54,691 bases of DNA, taken from NCBI RefSeq assembly GCF_004569635.1, contig NZ_SPOZ01000019.1, positions 1-54,691 of the forward strand, read 5' to 3'. Source of the stretch: Streptococcus sp. LYSM12. GTDB taxonomy: Bacteria; Bacillota; Bacilli; Lactobacillales; Streptococcaceae. The notes under the pieces were generated by a model. It was not told the origin of the DNA and did not search any database. It was given only the letters and a program-made list of their open reading frames with translations. This document shows positions 8,048-16,309 of this stretch, in pieces (position 1 is the stretch's first letter; every line of letters starts with the position of its first letter). A program made the translations under genes and the position numbers.

Positions 8048-9106
8048 ATGAACCATCGAAATTATGGACTCGATTTACTTCGATTCGTTTTAATGTTTAT
8101 GGTATGTGTATTGCACGTACTAGGACAAGGTGGAATTTTAGAGGCACTGACCGCAGGCTCTTTAAGACATAAAGTTTTTTGGTTATTGGAAATCAGTTCG
8201 TACTGTGCAGTTGATTCTTTTGCAATGATAAGCGGCTATACTGCACAGAATCGGAAACAGAGATATGAGAAAATAGTATCTATGTGGTTTCAAGCATTCT
8301 TTTACTCCTTTGTTCTCACGATCTTCCTCTCTCTTTTGGGGATAGGAGGAGGATTGGGAATAATCGATATTAAACGCAGTGTCTTTCTGGTTACTTTTGG
8401 AACTTTTTGGTATTTTACGGCTTTCGTTGTTTTATTTTTTGCAATGCCACTTCTAAATAAATTTCTATTTTCAATCGATGAAGTGCAAAGTAAGAGAGCA
8501 TTTCTTGTTCTTATATTCTTGTTTTCAGTGATGGGAAGCTTCGGAGATCCATTTAAGTCACAAATTGGATATTCTGCCATTTGGTTGCTGGTGCTCTATT
8601 GTATTGGTGTTCTGATGAAGAGAGTGCATGTGTTTGCACAGAAAAGTTCACTATTTCTTATGATAGTATGGGGATGTTGCATCTTTATCACTTGGTTTAC
8701 CTATATCAAGAAAGGCGATGTATTCTACGTTAGCTATATTTCCCCTACAATTGTATTATCAGGTATGATAATGGTTATCCTCTTTTCTAGACTCCGACTC
8801 AATTCCCGTATTGCTACAGTGGTTTCAAAACTATCTCCGTATGCTTTTGGTATTTATTTGTTTCAATCTAATCCAGTTATTTGGAATACTATCCTTAAAG
8901 GAGCTACTGCATTCGTTGTGAATGAAAGGCTTGTTGTTGGGATTTTGTATGTATTCTTTTTTGCATTTTTGATATTTATTTCAGGATTATTTGTAGAGAT
9001 GATGAGGAGTAAGATTGATAGCTGGTTGAATATCCCATTATTGAGTCAAAAGATTGTGTATGTGTTCGATAAACTGCTGTTACGGTTATTTCGATTCTTC
9101 GTATAA
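8048..9106 (+). CDS. Acyltransferase family 3 membrane protein
   Basis: A 352-residue integral membrane protein of the acyltransferase-3 family, which O-acetylates or otherwise acylates surface glycans and lipids. The N-terminus has the family signature: NYGLDLLRFVLMFMVCVLHV, with the conserved Arg of LLRF and the catalytic-type His near residue 22. About ten hydrophobic helices follow, for example in 83-103 and 318-338. RBS AAGGGGAG lies seven bases upstream of the ATG. A weak TACAAT box (8004-8009) may be the promoter. It stands alone between repeat-rich gaps, so no acceptor or pathway can be inferred. Such orphan genes are often variable between strains. Confidence 0.85.
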   Translation: MNHRNYGLDLLRFVLMFMVCVLHVLGQGGILEALTAGSLRHKVFWLLEISSYCAVDSFAMISGYTAQNRKQRYEKIVSMWFQAFFYSFVLTIFLSLLGIGGGLGIIDIKRSVFLVTFGTFWYFTAFVVLFFAMPLLNKFLFSIDEVQSKRAFLVLIFLFSVMGSFGDPFKSQIGYSAIWLLVLYCIGVLMKRVHVFAQKSSLFLMIVWGCCIFITWFTYIKKGDVFYVSYISPTIVLSGMIMVILFSRLRLNSRIATVVSKLSPYAFGIYLFQSNPVIWNTILKGATAFVVNERLVVGILYVFFFAFLIFISGLFVEMMRSKIDSWLNIPLLSQKIVYVFDKLLLRLFRFFV

Positions 9107-9147
9107 GCTCAACTTCAAATAAAACGATGGTCTTAAGGTAGAATGAC

Positions 9148-9173
9148 GTCCAACTTAGCAAGCTTAGTTGGAC
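9148..9173 (+). terminator. Terminator-like hairpin after the acyltransferase gene
   Basis: GTCCAACT and AGTTGGAC form a perfect stem, extended by partial inner pairing around TAGCAAGCTT, and are followed by a T-rich stretch. It lies about 40 bp past the stop codon. Confidence 0.6.
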
Positions 9174-9212
9174 TGTTTATTTATATGGCAAGTATTGGGG
9201 AATCTTCAGCTA

Positions 9213-9260
9213 TATAGTCTTTTTGTTTGCCTAGTACTAAAAATAAACTAAAGGGCTATA
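9213..9260. repeat. Internally deleted R1 repeat
   Basis: TATAGTC and GGCTATA ends enclose only GCCTAGTACTAAAAATAAAC, the right half of R1. At 48 bp it has lost the central block. The flanking sequence to 9450 shows nothing else I recognise. Confidence 0.65.
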
Positions 9261-9486
9261 CTATTCTTACTAAGGAGGTTCTTTTCATAATCATCCAGTT
9301 TTTTGGGAGGGGATAGGAAGCCCATGTATACAAACTTCAAGCATGTCATTTGTTTACAGTACGTTGTTGGAATTCTGAACTAGTAGACATATAATCGAAC
9401 TGGTAGGGAAATAAGGAAAATTCGGACCTTTCCCTATAAAACGATAGGTTTGTATGAGAAAATCAGTGACTTCAGGAACTTTAGGG

Positions 9487-9515
9487 TTGAAAAGTGAATG
9501 TTTTTGGGTTATAAT
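9487..9515 (+). promoter_or_regulatory. Promoter of the NCS2 permease gene
   Basis: TTGAAA (9487-9492) and TATAAT (9510-9515) are 17 bp apart. Transcription would begin about 30 bp before the ATG at 9553, leaving too short a leader for a purine riboswitch. Confidence 0.8.
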
Positions 9516-9552
9516 GTGTATATTGTTCGTAAATAAAGGAGATTTTTTTAAA

Positions 9553-11013
9553 ATGGACAAATTTTTTGGTCTAAAAGAACATGGAACGACTGTTTCAACG
9601 GAAATCGTGGCAGGTTTGACGACTTTCTTTGCCATGTCTTATATTTTATTTGTTAACCCAAGTATACTGAGCGTTGCGGGTATGCCCTCGCAAGCGGTAT
9701 TTTTAGCCACCATTATCGCAAGTACCGTGTCAACCCTTATCATGGGCTTGTTTGCCAATGTCCCTTATGCCTTGGCACCAGGGATGGGTTTAAATGCTTT
9801 TTTTACTTATACAGTAGTTATCGGACTCAGCTTTAGTTGGCAGGAAGCCTTAGCCATGGTTTTCCTCTGCGGTTTGTTTAACATTTTTATTACAGTTACC
9901 AAGGTTCGTAAGAGCATTATCAAGGCGATTCCGATTAGTTTACAGCATGCTATCGGTGGTGGTATCGGAGTTTTTGTTGCCTACCTTGGTTTTAAAAATG
10001 CGAATCTTATTACCTTTTTGACATCAGGTTCTGATATTATGACAGTGAATGGAGTAGCTCCTGCAGATGCAACAGCAGATACTTTCTCAAACGGGGTCTT
10101 TTCAGTCCTAGCAGGTGGAGGAGTAGTTCCAGCTATTTCAACCTTTACAGATCCAAGTGTTCTCTTGACTCTTTTTGGTTTAATTCTAACCGCTATTTTG
10201 GTTATTAAAAATGTCCGCGGTGGTATCTTGATTGGAATTGTGGCAACAACGCTTGCCGGTATACCAGCAGGAGTGGTTGATGTTTCTTCTATTAACTTTG
10301 CAGAAAATCATATTGGAAGTGCCTTTGCAGAGCTAGGGACCACTTTCCTTGCAGCCTTTGGAGGGATGTCATCACTCTTTAGCGATACGGAGCGTCTGCC
10401 ATTGGTACTCATGACGATTTTTGCTTTCAGCTTGTCTGATACCTTTGACACACTTGGTACCTTTATCGGAACAGGTCGTAAGACAGGAATCTTCTCAGCA
10501 GAAGATGAAGTGGCACTTGAAAATGGTAAAGGCTTCAACTCAAAAATGGATAAGGCTCTGTTTGCCGATGCTATTGGTACCTCTATCGGTGCGATTTTTG
10601 GAACATCAAATACAACGACTTATGTTGAATCTGCTGCTGGTATTTCAGCAGGTGGACGAACAGGCTTGACGGCAGTGACGACAGCTATTTTGTTCTTGCT
10701 TTCTATCCTTATTTTACCGTTTGTTGGTATTGTACCTGCAGCAGCGACGGCTCCAGCCTTGATCATCGTTGGGGTTATGATGGTTTCTTCATTCCTTGAT
10801 GTGGATTGGAGCAACTTTGAGGATGCGCTACCAGCTTTCTTTGCGGCTTTCTTCATGGCACTTTGTTTTTCTATCTCATACGGAATTGCAGCAGCCTTTA
10901 TCTTTTACTGCTTGGTCAAAGTCTCAACAGGCAAGGCAAAAGAGATTCACCCAATTCTTTGGGGAGCAACAGCTTTGTTCATTCTGAACTTTATCATCTT
11001 GGCTATTCTTTAA
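9553..11013 (+). CDS. NCS2-family purine permease (guanine/hypoxanthine type)
   Basis: Proton-coupled membrane importer of purine bases in the AzgA/PbuG-like branch of the nucleobase-ascorbate superfamily. The start at 9553 gives 486 residues beginning MDKFFGLKEHGTTVSTE; AAAGGAG lies upstream. A longer frame back to 9454 would start upstream of the promoter and is rejected. Family blocks are TTFFAMSYILFVNPSIL near residue 27, the GMGLNAFFTY helix near residue 80, the FSLSDTFDTLGTFIGTG loop near 300 and TTYVESAAGISAGGRTG near 355. About twelve membrane helices are visible. The gene is monocistronic with a terminator. Exact substrate among guanine, hypoxanthine and adenine is unresolved. Confidence 0.93.
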   Translation: MDKFFGLKEHGTTVSTEIVAGLTTFFAMSYILFVNPSILSVAGMPSQAVFLATIIASTVSTLIMGLFANVPYALAPGMGLNAFFTYTVVIGLSFSWQEALAMVFLCGLFNIFITVTKVRKSIIKAIPISLQHAIGGGIGVFVAYLGFKNANLITFLTSGSDIMTVNGVAPADATADTFSNGVFSVLAGGGVVPAISTFTDPSVLLTLFGLILTAILVIKNVRGGILIGIVATTLAGIPAGVVDVSSINFAENHIGSAFAELGTTFLAAFGGMSSLFSDTERLPLVLMTIFAFSLSDTFDTLGTFIGTGRKTGIFSAEDEVALENGKGFNSKMDKALFADAIGTSIGAIFGTSNTTTYVESAAGISAGGRTGLTAVTTAILFLLSILILPFVGIVPAAATAPALIIVGVMMVSSFLDVDWSNFEDALPAFFAAFFMALCFSISYGIAAAFIFYCLVKVSTGKAKEIHPILWGATALFILNFIILAIL

Positions 11014-11035
11014 TTGGGTATTTTTGAACCATAGA

Positions 11036-11068
11036 CAGGGTGGGTCAAACGAGATCTCCCTGTTTTTA
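11036..11068 (+). terminator. Terminator of the permease gene
   Basis: ACAGGG and CCCTGT pair across a 17-base loop and lead into TTTTTAT. It lies about 20 bp after the stop codon. Confidence 0.6.
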
Positions 11069-11178
11069 TAGAGTAGGAAATGTAAATCGCTTGAAAATGT
11101 CTAAAAGTGCATGTGGCTAGAAAACTAGTTACCTGCATTTTTTTCATGTGCATGTCCGTAGATAAACTGGATTATAAA

Positions 11179-11207
11179 ATGACAAAGGGATATGACTGTG
11201 ATATAAT
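11179..11207 (+). promoter_or_regulatory. Promoter of the tsaE operon
   Basis: ATGACA (11179-11184) and a perfect TATAAT (11202-11207) are 17 bp apart. A TG one base before the -10 makes it an extended -10. The predicted start of transcription falls at about 11214-11215, on the tsaE ATG. Confidence 0.8.
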
Positions 11208-11214
11208 AGAAAGC

Positions 11215-11661
11215 ATGTATAGTCGTAATGAGGAAGAATTGATAGCAGTTGGACTGACGATTGGTCGGTCACTACAGGCAGGTGATGTGCTGGTTCTGAC
11301 TGGTGATTTAGGTGCTGGGAAAACCACCCTGACGAAGGGAATTGCGCAAGGTCTTGAGATTAAGCAGATGATAAAGAGTCCGACCTATACGATTGTCCGT
11401 GAGTATGAGGGGCGTCTGCCACTCTATCATTTGGATGTTTACCGGATTGGAGATGATCCTGATTCGATTGATTTGGATGATTTTCTCTATGGAGATGGTG
11501 TGACTGTAATCGAATGGGGTGAGCTTCTTGACGCCTCGCTATTGGATGATGTTTTAAGGATTGTCATTGAAAAAGTTGGTGACGGTCGTAGGATATCCTT
11601 TGCTCCGCAAGGAAAAAGAAGTCAGGCCTTGGTAGAGGAGATTGGACATGGTACAGATTAA
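11215..11661 (+). CDS. tsaE: tRNA threonylcarbamoyladenosine biosynthesis ATPase TsaE
   Basis: ATPase that supports TsaB/TsaD in making the t6A modification at position 37 of ANN-decoding tRNAs. The start at 11215 gives 148 residues, the normal size, with the P-loop GDLGAGKTT at 30-38 and the family block KSPTYTIVREYEG near 57. A frame running upstream to 11107 would add a non-homologous tail that includes the promoter, so it is rejected. The -10 box ends seven bases before the ATG and there is no Shine-Dalgarno, so the mRNA looks leaderless. It is the first gene of tsaE-GNAT-LCP, with a 20-base overlap to the next gene. Confidence 0.93.
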   Translation: MYSRNEEELIAVGLTIGRSLQAGDVLVLTGDLGAGKTTLTKGIAQGLEIKQMIKSPTYTIVREYEGRLPLYHLDVYRIGDDPDSIDLDDFLYGDGVTVIEWGELLDASLLDDVLRIVIEKVGDGRRISFAPQGKRSQALVEEIGHGTD

Positions 11662-12181
11662 AAAAGAGATTTTCTTTGAGGAGGCAGAAAGTGCCCATGC
11701 GGTAGCTTTCATTGACTTTATGAATCAAGTGGCAGGAGAAACAGACTTTCTTGTCATGGATGAAACAGGATTTCGGTTTACGTCAGATGAGTTAGCAGCT
11801 ATTTTTGACAATAGTCTTGGCAGTCCAAACCAACTTCACCTTCTTGCTGTTTGTGGAGATGAGGTCATTGGAGCTGTCACCGTTCGTGCCTCCAACCAGT
11901 ATCGGATTAGCCATGTTGGCAATATCTTTATTGCCGTACGAAAAGATTATTGGGGTCATGGAATCGGGCAACTTCTCTTACAAGAAGTGGTGGAATGGGC
12001 AAGGAGCAATGGTATCATCAAGCGGCTCGAACTGACAGTTCAGATTCGAAATAGCCGTGCGGTTTCCCTGTATCAGAAGCTGGGATTTGCAATAGAAGGC
12101 ACTCAAAAATGGGGTGCAAGAACAGACGAAGGAGAATGGCTTGACCTATATTACATGGGCAAGCTGATAGACGATAAATGA
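11642..12181 (+). CDS. GNAT family N-acetyltransferase
   Basis: A 179-residue predicted acetyl-CoA-dependent N-acetyltransferase. The acetyl-CoA binding block is RKDYWGHGIGQLLLQEVVEW (about 100-119), matching the family's R-x-x-G-x-G/A loop. The C-terminal part RLELTVQIRNSRAVSLYQKLGF is typical of the RimI/YhhY-like branch. The first ATG is at 11642; a second, MVQIKKE, at 11648 is equally possible. It overlaps tsaE and its last codon overlaps the LCP gene (ATGA junction), so the three are translationally coupled. The substrate is unknown; the same three-gene order is widespread in streptococci. Confidence 0.88.
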   Translation: MDMVQIKKEIFFEEAESAHAVAFIDFMNQVAGETDFLVMDETGFRFTSDELAAIFDNSLGSPNQLHLLAVCGDEVIGAVTVRASNQYRISHVGNIFIAVRKDYWGHGIGQLLLQEVVEWARSNGIIKRLELTVQIRNSRAVSLYQKLGFAIEGTQKWGARTDEGEWLDLYYMGKLIDDK

Positions 12182-13281
12182 GTATTGGTAAGAAGATTTT
12201 TCTCATGATTCTAGCCATTGTTGGCTTAACCGTTGGGGCTGGTGCACTCTATGCAACAACGGTGTTAAACTATTCAACGGATAGTTTTTCTAAGACTTTC
12301 AAATCGATTGAAGGGCAAAGAGAGGACCATGTCATTGAAGCGACAGAACCTCTTACAGTTCTTTTGATGGGAGTGGACATGGATCAGGTGAGCCGTGGTG
12401 GTAATTGGGAAGAAGGAAGAAGTGACTCCATGATTTTGGTAACAGTCAATCCTAGAAGCCAAAAAACAACCATGGTCAGCCTAACGCGCGATATAATGGT
12501 GGAAATTGCTAATGCTGATGGGAGTTCAAGTGGGACGGTTGAAAAACTCAACCATTCCTACAGTTATGGTCAGGCTCCGATGGCGATTGCAACAGTTGAG
12601 AAGATGCTGGACATAGATATCAATCGCTATGTTGAGATTAATATGGATGGCTTGATTGAACTGGTAGATGCCATAGGTGGAATTACCGTGAATAATACCT
12701 TAGGCTTTCCGATTTCAATCAGTGAATATGAGCCGGCCTATACAGCAGTAGTTGATCCTGGTGAGCAACATGTCAACGGAAATCAGGCCCTGGTTTATTC
12801 TAGGATGCGCTATGATGATCCAGAAGGGGATATTGGTCGCCAAAAACGCCAACGTGAAGTCATCCAGGCTATCGTGAAAAAACTGTTGAATCTAGATGGG
12901 ATTACCCAATATAAGCCTATTTTAGATGCCATTTCAAACAATATGCGCACGAATGTGTCGATTACACCAGCTTCTTTCCCGGGACTTTTAGGCTATCAAG
13001 ATTCCTTGAAGACGATTGAAACCTACCAGTTAGTTGGAGAGAGCCAAATGATTGATGGTCTTTCTTATCAAATTCCAACCAGTGAAGAACTACTTAATAT
13101 TCAAAATACGATTAAGACCTCGCTCGATTTACCGACATCTGCCGAGCTAAAGACCAATGTCAGAGTTTCAATGACTGCTACCCCTATTTCGGTGGTTAAC
13201 GCCTACACGAATTTGTCAGGGATGACCATTTCAGCTGGGGAGGGAGTGGGCTCGACTGGATTTGATGGTTCACAACAATAG
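12178..13281 (+). CDS. LytR-CpsA-Psr (LCP) family cell-wall glycopolymer ligase
   Basis: A 367-residue membrane-anchored extracellular enzyme that transfers undecaprenyl-linked glycopolymers, such as wall polysaccharide or teichoic acid, to peptidoglycan. One N-terminal helix (about 6-28) anchors it. The LCP domain spans about 55-250, with LLMGVD, RSDSMILVTVN and SLTRD (the Asp and Arg that bind the pyrophosphate head) and the block YSRMRYDDPEGDIGRQKRQR near 210. The C-terminus is Ser/Gly-rich and poorly conserved. It overlaps the GNAT gene by four bases. It corresponds to the gene called brpA or lytR in other streptococci; paralogues make the exact symbol uncertain. A strong terminator follows. 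Confidence 0.93.
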   Translation: MSIGKKIFLMILAIVGLTVGAGALYATTVLNYSTDSFSKTFKSIEGQREDHVIEATEPLTVLLMGVDMDQVSRGGNWEEGRSDSMILVTVNPRSQKTTMVSLTRDIMVEIANADGSSSGTVEKLNHSYSYGQAPMAIATVEKMLDIDINRYVEINMDGLIELVDAIGGITVNNTLGFPISISEYEPAYTAVVDPGEQHVNGNQALVYSRMRYDDPEGDIGRQKRQREVIQAIVKKLLNLDGITQYKPILDAISNNMRTNVSITPASFPGLLGYQDSLKTIETYQLVGESQMIDGLSYQIPTSEELLNIQNTIKTSLDLPTSAELKTNVRVSMTATPISVVNAYTNLSGMTISAGEGVGSTGFDGSQQ

Positions 13282-13389
13282 GTTTTCAAGAAGCAATCGA
13301 TGAATCTTGCTCTTCAGCTACTGGATACGCATCAATCTGTCAAGCTAGAAAATAGAAAAAGATAGATAGTATCTATCGTATATGACATA

Positions 13390-13432
13390 AAAAAACTCCT
13401 AGAAAGGTTATACCATTTCTAGGAGTTTTTTT
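13390..13432 (+). terminator. Terminator of the tsaE-LCP operon
   Basis: AACTCCTAGAAA and TTTCTAGGAGTT form a 12-bp stem around a 10-base loop, flanked by A and T runs. It would work on both strands. Confidence 0.9.
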
Positions 13433-13468
13433 CGGAGCTGCTTATCAGTTTTTGTCACTATTTTGATG

Positions 13469-13574
13469 TATAGTCATTTCGTTTATCTTTTATTACTTCG
13501 TTCATTCGCTTTGCTGTACTCTAGTACAGCCTGCAGCTCGTTGCCTAGTACTAAAAGTAAACTAAAAGACTATA
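13469..13574 (+). repeat. R1 repeat, full length
   Basis: A 106-bp copy from TATAGTC to GACTATA. It contains TTACTTCGTTCATTCGC, CTAGTACAGCCTGCAGC and GCCTAGTACTAAAAGTAAAC. It serves as the reference forward copy in this window. Confidence 0.85.
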
Positions 13575-13612
13575 TTACTTCAGAATATAAACAGTCACAT
13601 TTGATGAGCTTT

Positions 13613-13715
13613 TATAGTCGTTTCGTTTATCTTTGTTAACTCATTAGCTAGAATGCAGGAAATAAGGTAAAAATCGAACTCTTTTTTGACCTGTCGAGCT
13701 CTTTCCCCACTTCCT
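13613..13715 (+). repeat. Truncated R1 joined to a partial R3 repeat
   Basis: The R1 left end (TATAGTCGTTTCGTTTATC) breaks off after about 27 bp and runs into TAGCTAGAATGCAGGAAATA and CTCTTTCCCCACTTCC. The same blocks occur in the R3 repeats at 45906-46121 (inverted) and 54238-54443. No gene is present. Confidence 0.6.
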
Positions 13716-13716
13716 T

Positions 13717-14007
13717 TTATTTTTCTTGTTCTGTTACTTGTATCTTTTGAATTTCGTTCAAGTTGCCTGCGATAGCTTGTTGGTAGACCCGCAGTTTGTA
13801 TTGGAGATCTCTAGCCATTTCTTGGAGTGGCTGTTGATAGCTTTGGATAAAGGCGAGCTGGTCTTGGATAGTTTGATAGCTCTCCTGTATGCGGCGGACG
13901 CTATCCATGGCTTCTGTCGTTTCATGTGCGATTTTCTTTCGATTTTGAACAGCGAGATAGGTGATAGTAGCAGCTGTTCCTGCTGCGATTAGGTGTTTTA
14001 ATTTCAT
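13717..14007 (-). CDS. Small membrane-anchored coiled-coil protein
   Basis: A 96-residue protein with a short hydrophobic N-terminal helix (about 5-20, HLIAAGTAATITYLAV), a basic QNRKK boundary, and then a long amphipathic helix to the end (about 25-96) rich in Gln, Glu and Lys. It is probably a single-pass protein with a cytoplasmic coiled coil. The start codon overlaps the stop of the HIT gene (ATGA), so the two are coupled. I know of no assigned function; homologues are annotated as hypothetical or loosely as chemotaxis-like, for which I see no support. Confidence 0.8.
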   Translation of the reverse strand: MKLKHLIAAGTAATITYLAVQNRKKIAHETTEAMDSVRRIQESYQTIQDQLAFIQSYQQPLQEMARDLQYKLRVYQQAIAGNLNEIQKIQVTEQEK

Positions 14008-14420
14008 TTTGCCTCCATTCGTAATCGGTCTGCTAATTGTGCCAAGATTGGGAAATCAGGCTCATTGGTATCAAAGGTAATGTGTAGTCCATCGTGATTG
14101 TCAAAGCGAGGCAAGAGGTGGATATGGGTATGGAAAACGGTCTGTCCCGCACTTTCTTCCATATTGCTCAGTAGGTTGATACCGCTTGCTCCGAGCTTTT
14201 CTTTTAAGTGCTGTGCGATGATTGGGATTTTAGCAAATAATGTCGCGCTCGTTTCTTCGTCCATTTCTAACAGGTTGCGGAAGTGTTCTTTGGGGATGAT
14301 CAAGGTATGACCTTTTGTGACTTGAGTAATATCTAAAAAAGCAAGGACATGTTCGTCTTCGTATACGGTAGATGAGGGAACATCTCCAGCAACGATGCGA
14401 CAAAAAATACAATCTGACAT
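14004..14420 (-). CDS. hit: Histidine triad (HIT) family hydrolase
   Basis: Nucleotide hydrolase of the HINT/HIT branch, expected to act on adenosine phosphoramidates or related nucleotides. The protein has 138 residues. The catalytic triad HTHIHLLPR has His97, His99 and His101. CIFC at 4-7 supplies two zinc-binding cysteines, as in many HINT proteins, and KGHTLIIPKEH near residue 36 is conserved. It diverges from ecsA across a 62-bp gap and is coupled to the small membrane protein downstream. The hit / ecsAB arrangement is common in streptococci and bacilli. Confidence 0.95.
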   Translation of the reverse strand: MSDCIFCRIVAGDVPSSTVYEDEHVLAFLDITQVTKGHTLIIPKEHFRNLLEMDEETSATLFAKIPIIAQHLKEKLGASGINLLSNMEESAGQTVFHTHIHLLPRFDNHDGLHITFDTNEPDFPILAQLADRLRMEAK

Positions 14421-14482
14421 AATGCAAACCCCTTTTCCAAAATTCTGTTATAATAAGTATATCAAATTATAGGAAAAAATGT

Positions 14483-15217
14483 ATGTTAGAAGTAAAAAAT
14501 GTGACGGGTGGTTATGTCAATATTCCTGTTTTAAAAGACGTTTCCTTTCAAGTAGCTGATGGAGAGTTGGTTGGATTGATTGGTCTAAATGGTGCAGGAA
14601 AATCAACGACTATAAAAGAAATTATTGGGCTTTTATCGCCCTATCAAGGACAGATTCTGATTGATGGGGAAAGCCTTCAATCAAAACCACAAGACTATCG
14701 GAAAAAAATTGGTTTTATTCCAGAAACGCCGAGTCTCTATGAGGAACTGACCCTGAAAGAGCATCTAGAAGTGGTGGCGATGGCCTATGACTTGGACTGG
14801 GAACAGGCTTTTGTGCAGGCAGAAAAATTACTCAAAATCTTCCGATTAGATGAAAAATTGGAATGGTTTCCGGTTCATTTTTCAAAAGGAATGAAGCAGA
14901 AAGTCATGATTATTTGCGCCTTTATGATCCAGCCGAGCCTGCTGATTGTTGACGAGCCATTTTTGGGGCTAGATCCGGTGGCTATTGATGATTTGCTTCG
15001 TCTATTAGAAGAAGAAAAAGCGAAAGGTACTTCTATTTTGATGTCGACCCACGTCTTGGATACAGCTGAGAAAATGTGCGACCGCTTTGTCATTTTACAT
15101 CGAGGAGAGGTGCGGGCGCAGGGCAATTTGGCAGAACTACAAGCAACATTTGGTCGTGAAGATGCCAGCTTAAATGAGCTTTATCTTGCTCTTACCAGAG
15201 AGGGTGCAGGAGTATGA
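14483..15217 (+). CDS. ecsA: ABC transporter ATP-binding protein EcsA
   Basis: ATPase of the EcsAB exporter, which in Firmicutes is needed for processing and clearance of signal peptides and peptides by membrane proteases. The protein has 244 residues. Walker A is GLNGAGKST (34-42), a degenerate signature HFSKGMKQK lies near 131 and Walker B is LLIVDEP near 156. A TATAAT with extended TG lies at 14449-14454, just upstream. The gene ends in an ATGA overlap with ecsB. The signature FSKGMKQ in place of LSGGQ is normal for EcsA. Confidence 0.93.
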   Translation: MLEVKNVTGGYVNIPVLKDVSFQVADGELVGLIGLNGAGKSTTIKEIIGLLSPYQGQILIDGESLQSKPQDYRKKIGFIPETPSLYEELTLKEHLEVVAMAYDLDWEQAFVQAEKLLKIFRLDEKLEWFPVHFSKGMKQKVMIICAFMIQPSLLIVDEPFLGLDPVAIDDLLRLLEEEKAKGTSILMSTHVLDTAEKMCDRFVILHRGEVRAQGNLAELQATFGREDASLNELYLALTREGAGV

Positions 15218-16260
15218 AAGGACTATTTCAGAAACGCCGACTGGCCTTTACCCAGCGCTGTCTCAAGTATCTTCGCTATGTGTTAAATGATCACTTTGTT
15301 CTCGTTCTAATGGTGTTGCTCGGCTTTTTGGCTCTGCAATACCGAGCGCTGTTGGAACATTTTCCAACAACTCCTTGGCTTGTCTACCTACTATTAGCTA
15401 TTGCGACCCTGCTTTTCTTCTTTTCAGGACGAATTGCAACCTATTTAGAATCAGCGGACCGTATCTTCCTCTTACCAAAAGAAGATGAGGTTCTTAGAAA
15501 TATTCAGCTAGCACGTCTGCGTGCCATTTGGCTCTGGGGGTTTGTCCAAATCTTAGGACAGGTTTTGCTCTTGCCCCTTTACTTGAAATTGGGCTGGACC
15601 TTGTTGCTCTTTCTGCTCTATCTCTTGATTTTAACTGTTGGGAAATATGCTTGGTTGGCCTTTCAGACACGTTTTATTGCTCAGTCAGGGCATCTGGATT
15701 GGGACAAGGCAGTGCAGTATGAGATGAGGCGCAAGCAGAGTATTTTACAGTTTTATTCCCTCTTTACTCCTGTCAAAGGACTCAGTAGTGATGTCAAGCG
15801 GCGTAACTATCTAGATCCTCTGCTAACTCTTGTCAAGAAATGGCAGAATAGGACATGGGATTACCTATTTATTCGTAGCTTTTTGCGTTCGGGAGATTTT
15901 TTCTGGATCAGTCTTCGCTTGGTAGCTCTAAGTGTAGCTAGTCTTCTTCTTGTTCAGGAATCTTGGCTTGCAGCGGGTTTGGCGGTCTTATTTGATTATC
16001 TGTTACTCTTTCAGTTACTACCGCTCTATCATGCCTACGATTACCAGTATCTGACACATCTTTATCCGGTCAGTCAGCAGGAAAAAGTTGAGAGTTTTAA
16101 ATGGGTTGTTCAATGCATCATGTATCTGGTTCTTGTTTTGCAGTTGCTTGTAGGGATACTAGTGTTAGAAGATAGAGTGTACCTTGTCGTACTAGCGGGA
16201 TTAGGAATCATTTTAGCACATCTATATCTCGGATTGAAATCAAAGAAATTGATTGACTAA
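15214..16260 (+). CDS. ecsB: ABC transporter permease EcsB
   Basis: A 348-residue membrane subunit that pairs with EcsA. The N-terminus is basic (KGLFQKRRLAFTQRCLKYLR), then strongly hydrophobic helices lie near 28-47, 54-72, 112-150 and in the C-terminal third (about 225-345). It begins inside the ecsA stop codon, which indicates translational coupling and equal dosage. The downstream ccrZ starts 49 bp later. Sequence is less conserved than EcsA, but context and topology support the name. Confidence 0.92.
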   Translation: MKGLFQKRRLAFTQRCLKYLRYVLNDHFVLVLMVLLGFLALQYRALLEHFPTTPWLVYLLLAIATLLFFFSGRIATYLESADRIFLLPKEDEVLRNIQLARLRAIWLWGFVQILGQVLLLPLYLKLGWTLLLFLLYLLILTVGKYAWLAFQTRFIAQSGHLDWDKAVQYEMRRKQSILQFYSLFTPVKGLSSDVKRRNYLDPLLTLVKKWQNRTWDYLFIRSFLRSGDFFWISLRLVALSVASLLLVQESWLAAGLAVLFDYLLLFQLLPLYHAYDYQYLTHLYPVSQQEKVESFKWVVQCIMYLVLVLQLLVGILVLEDRVYLVVLAGLGIILAHLYLGLKSKKLID

Positions 16261-16309
16261 TGAGATGAAAACTAGTAAAATAGTAAAGAATTTTTAAAGG
16301 AGAACTGGC

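Noticed and set aside
9360..9552. Purine riboswitch upstream of the NCS2 permease
   Set aside because: The promoter at 9487-9515 leaves a leader of only about 30 nt, too short for an aptamer, and the upstream bases lack the conserved core.
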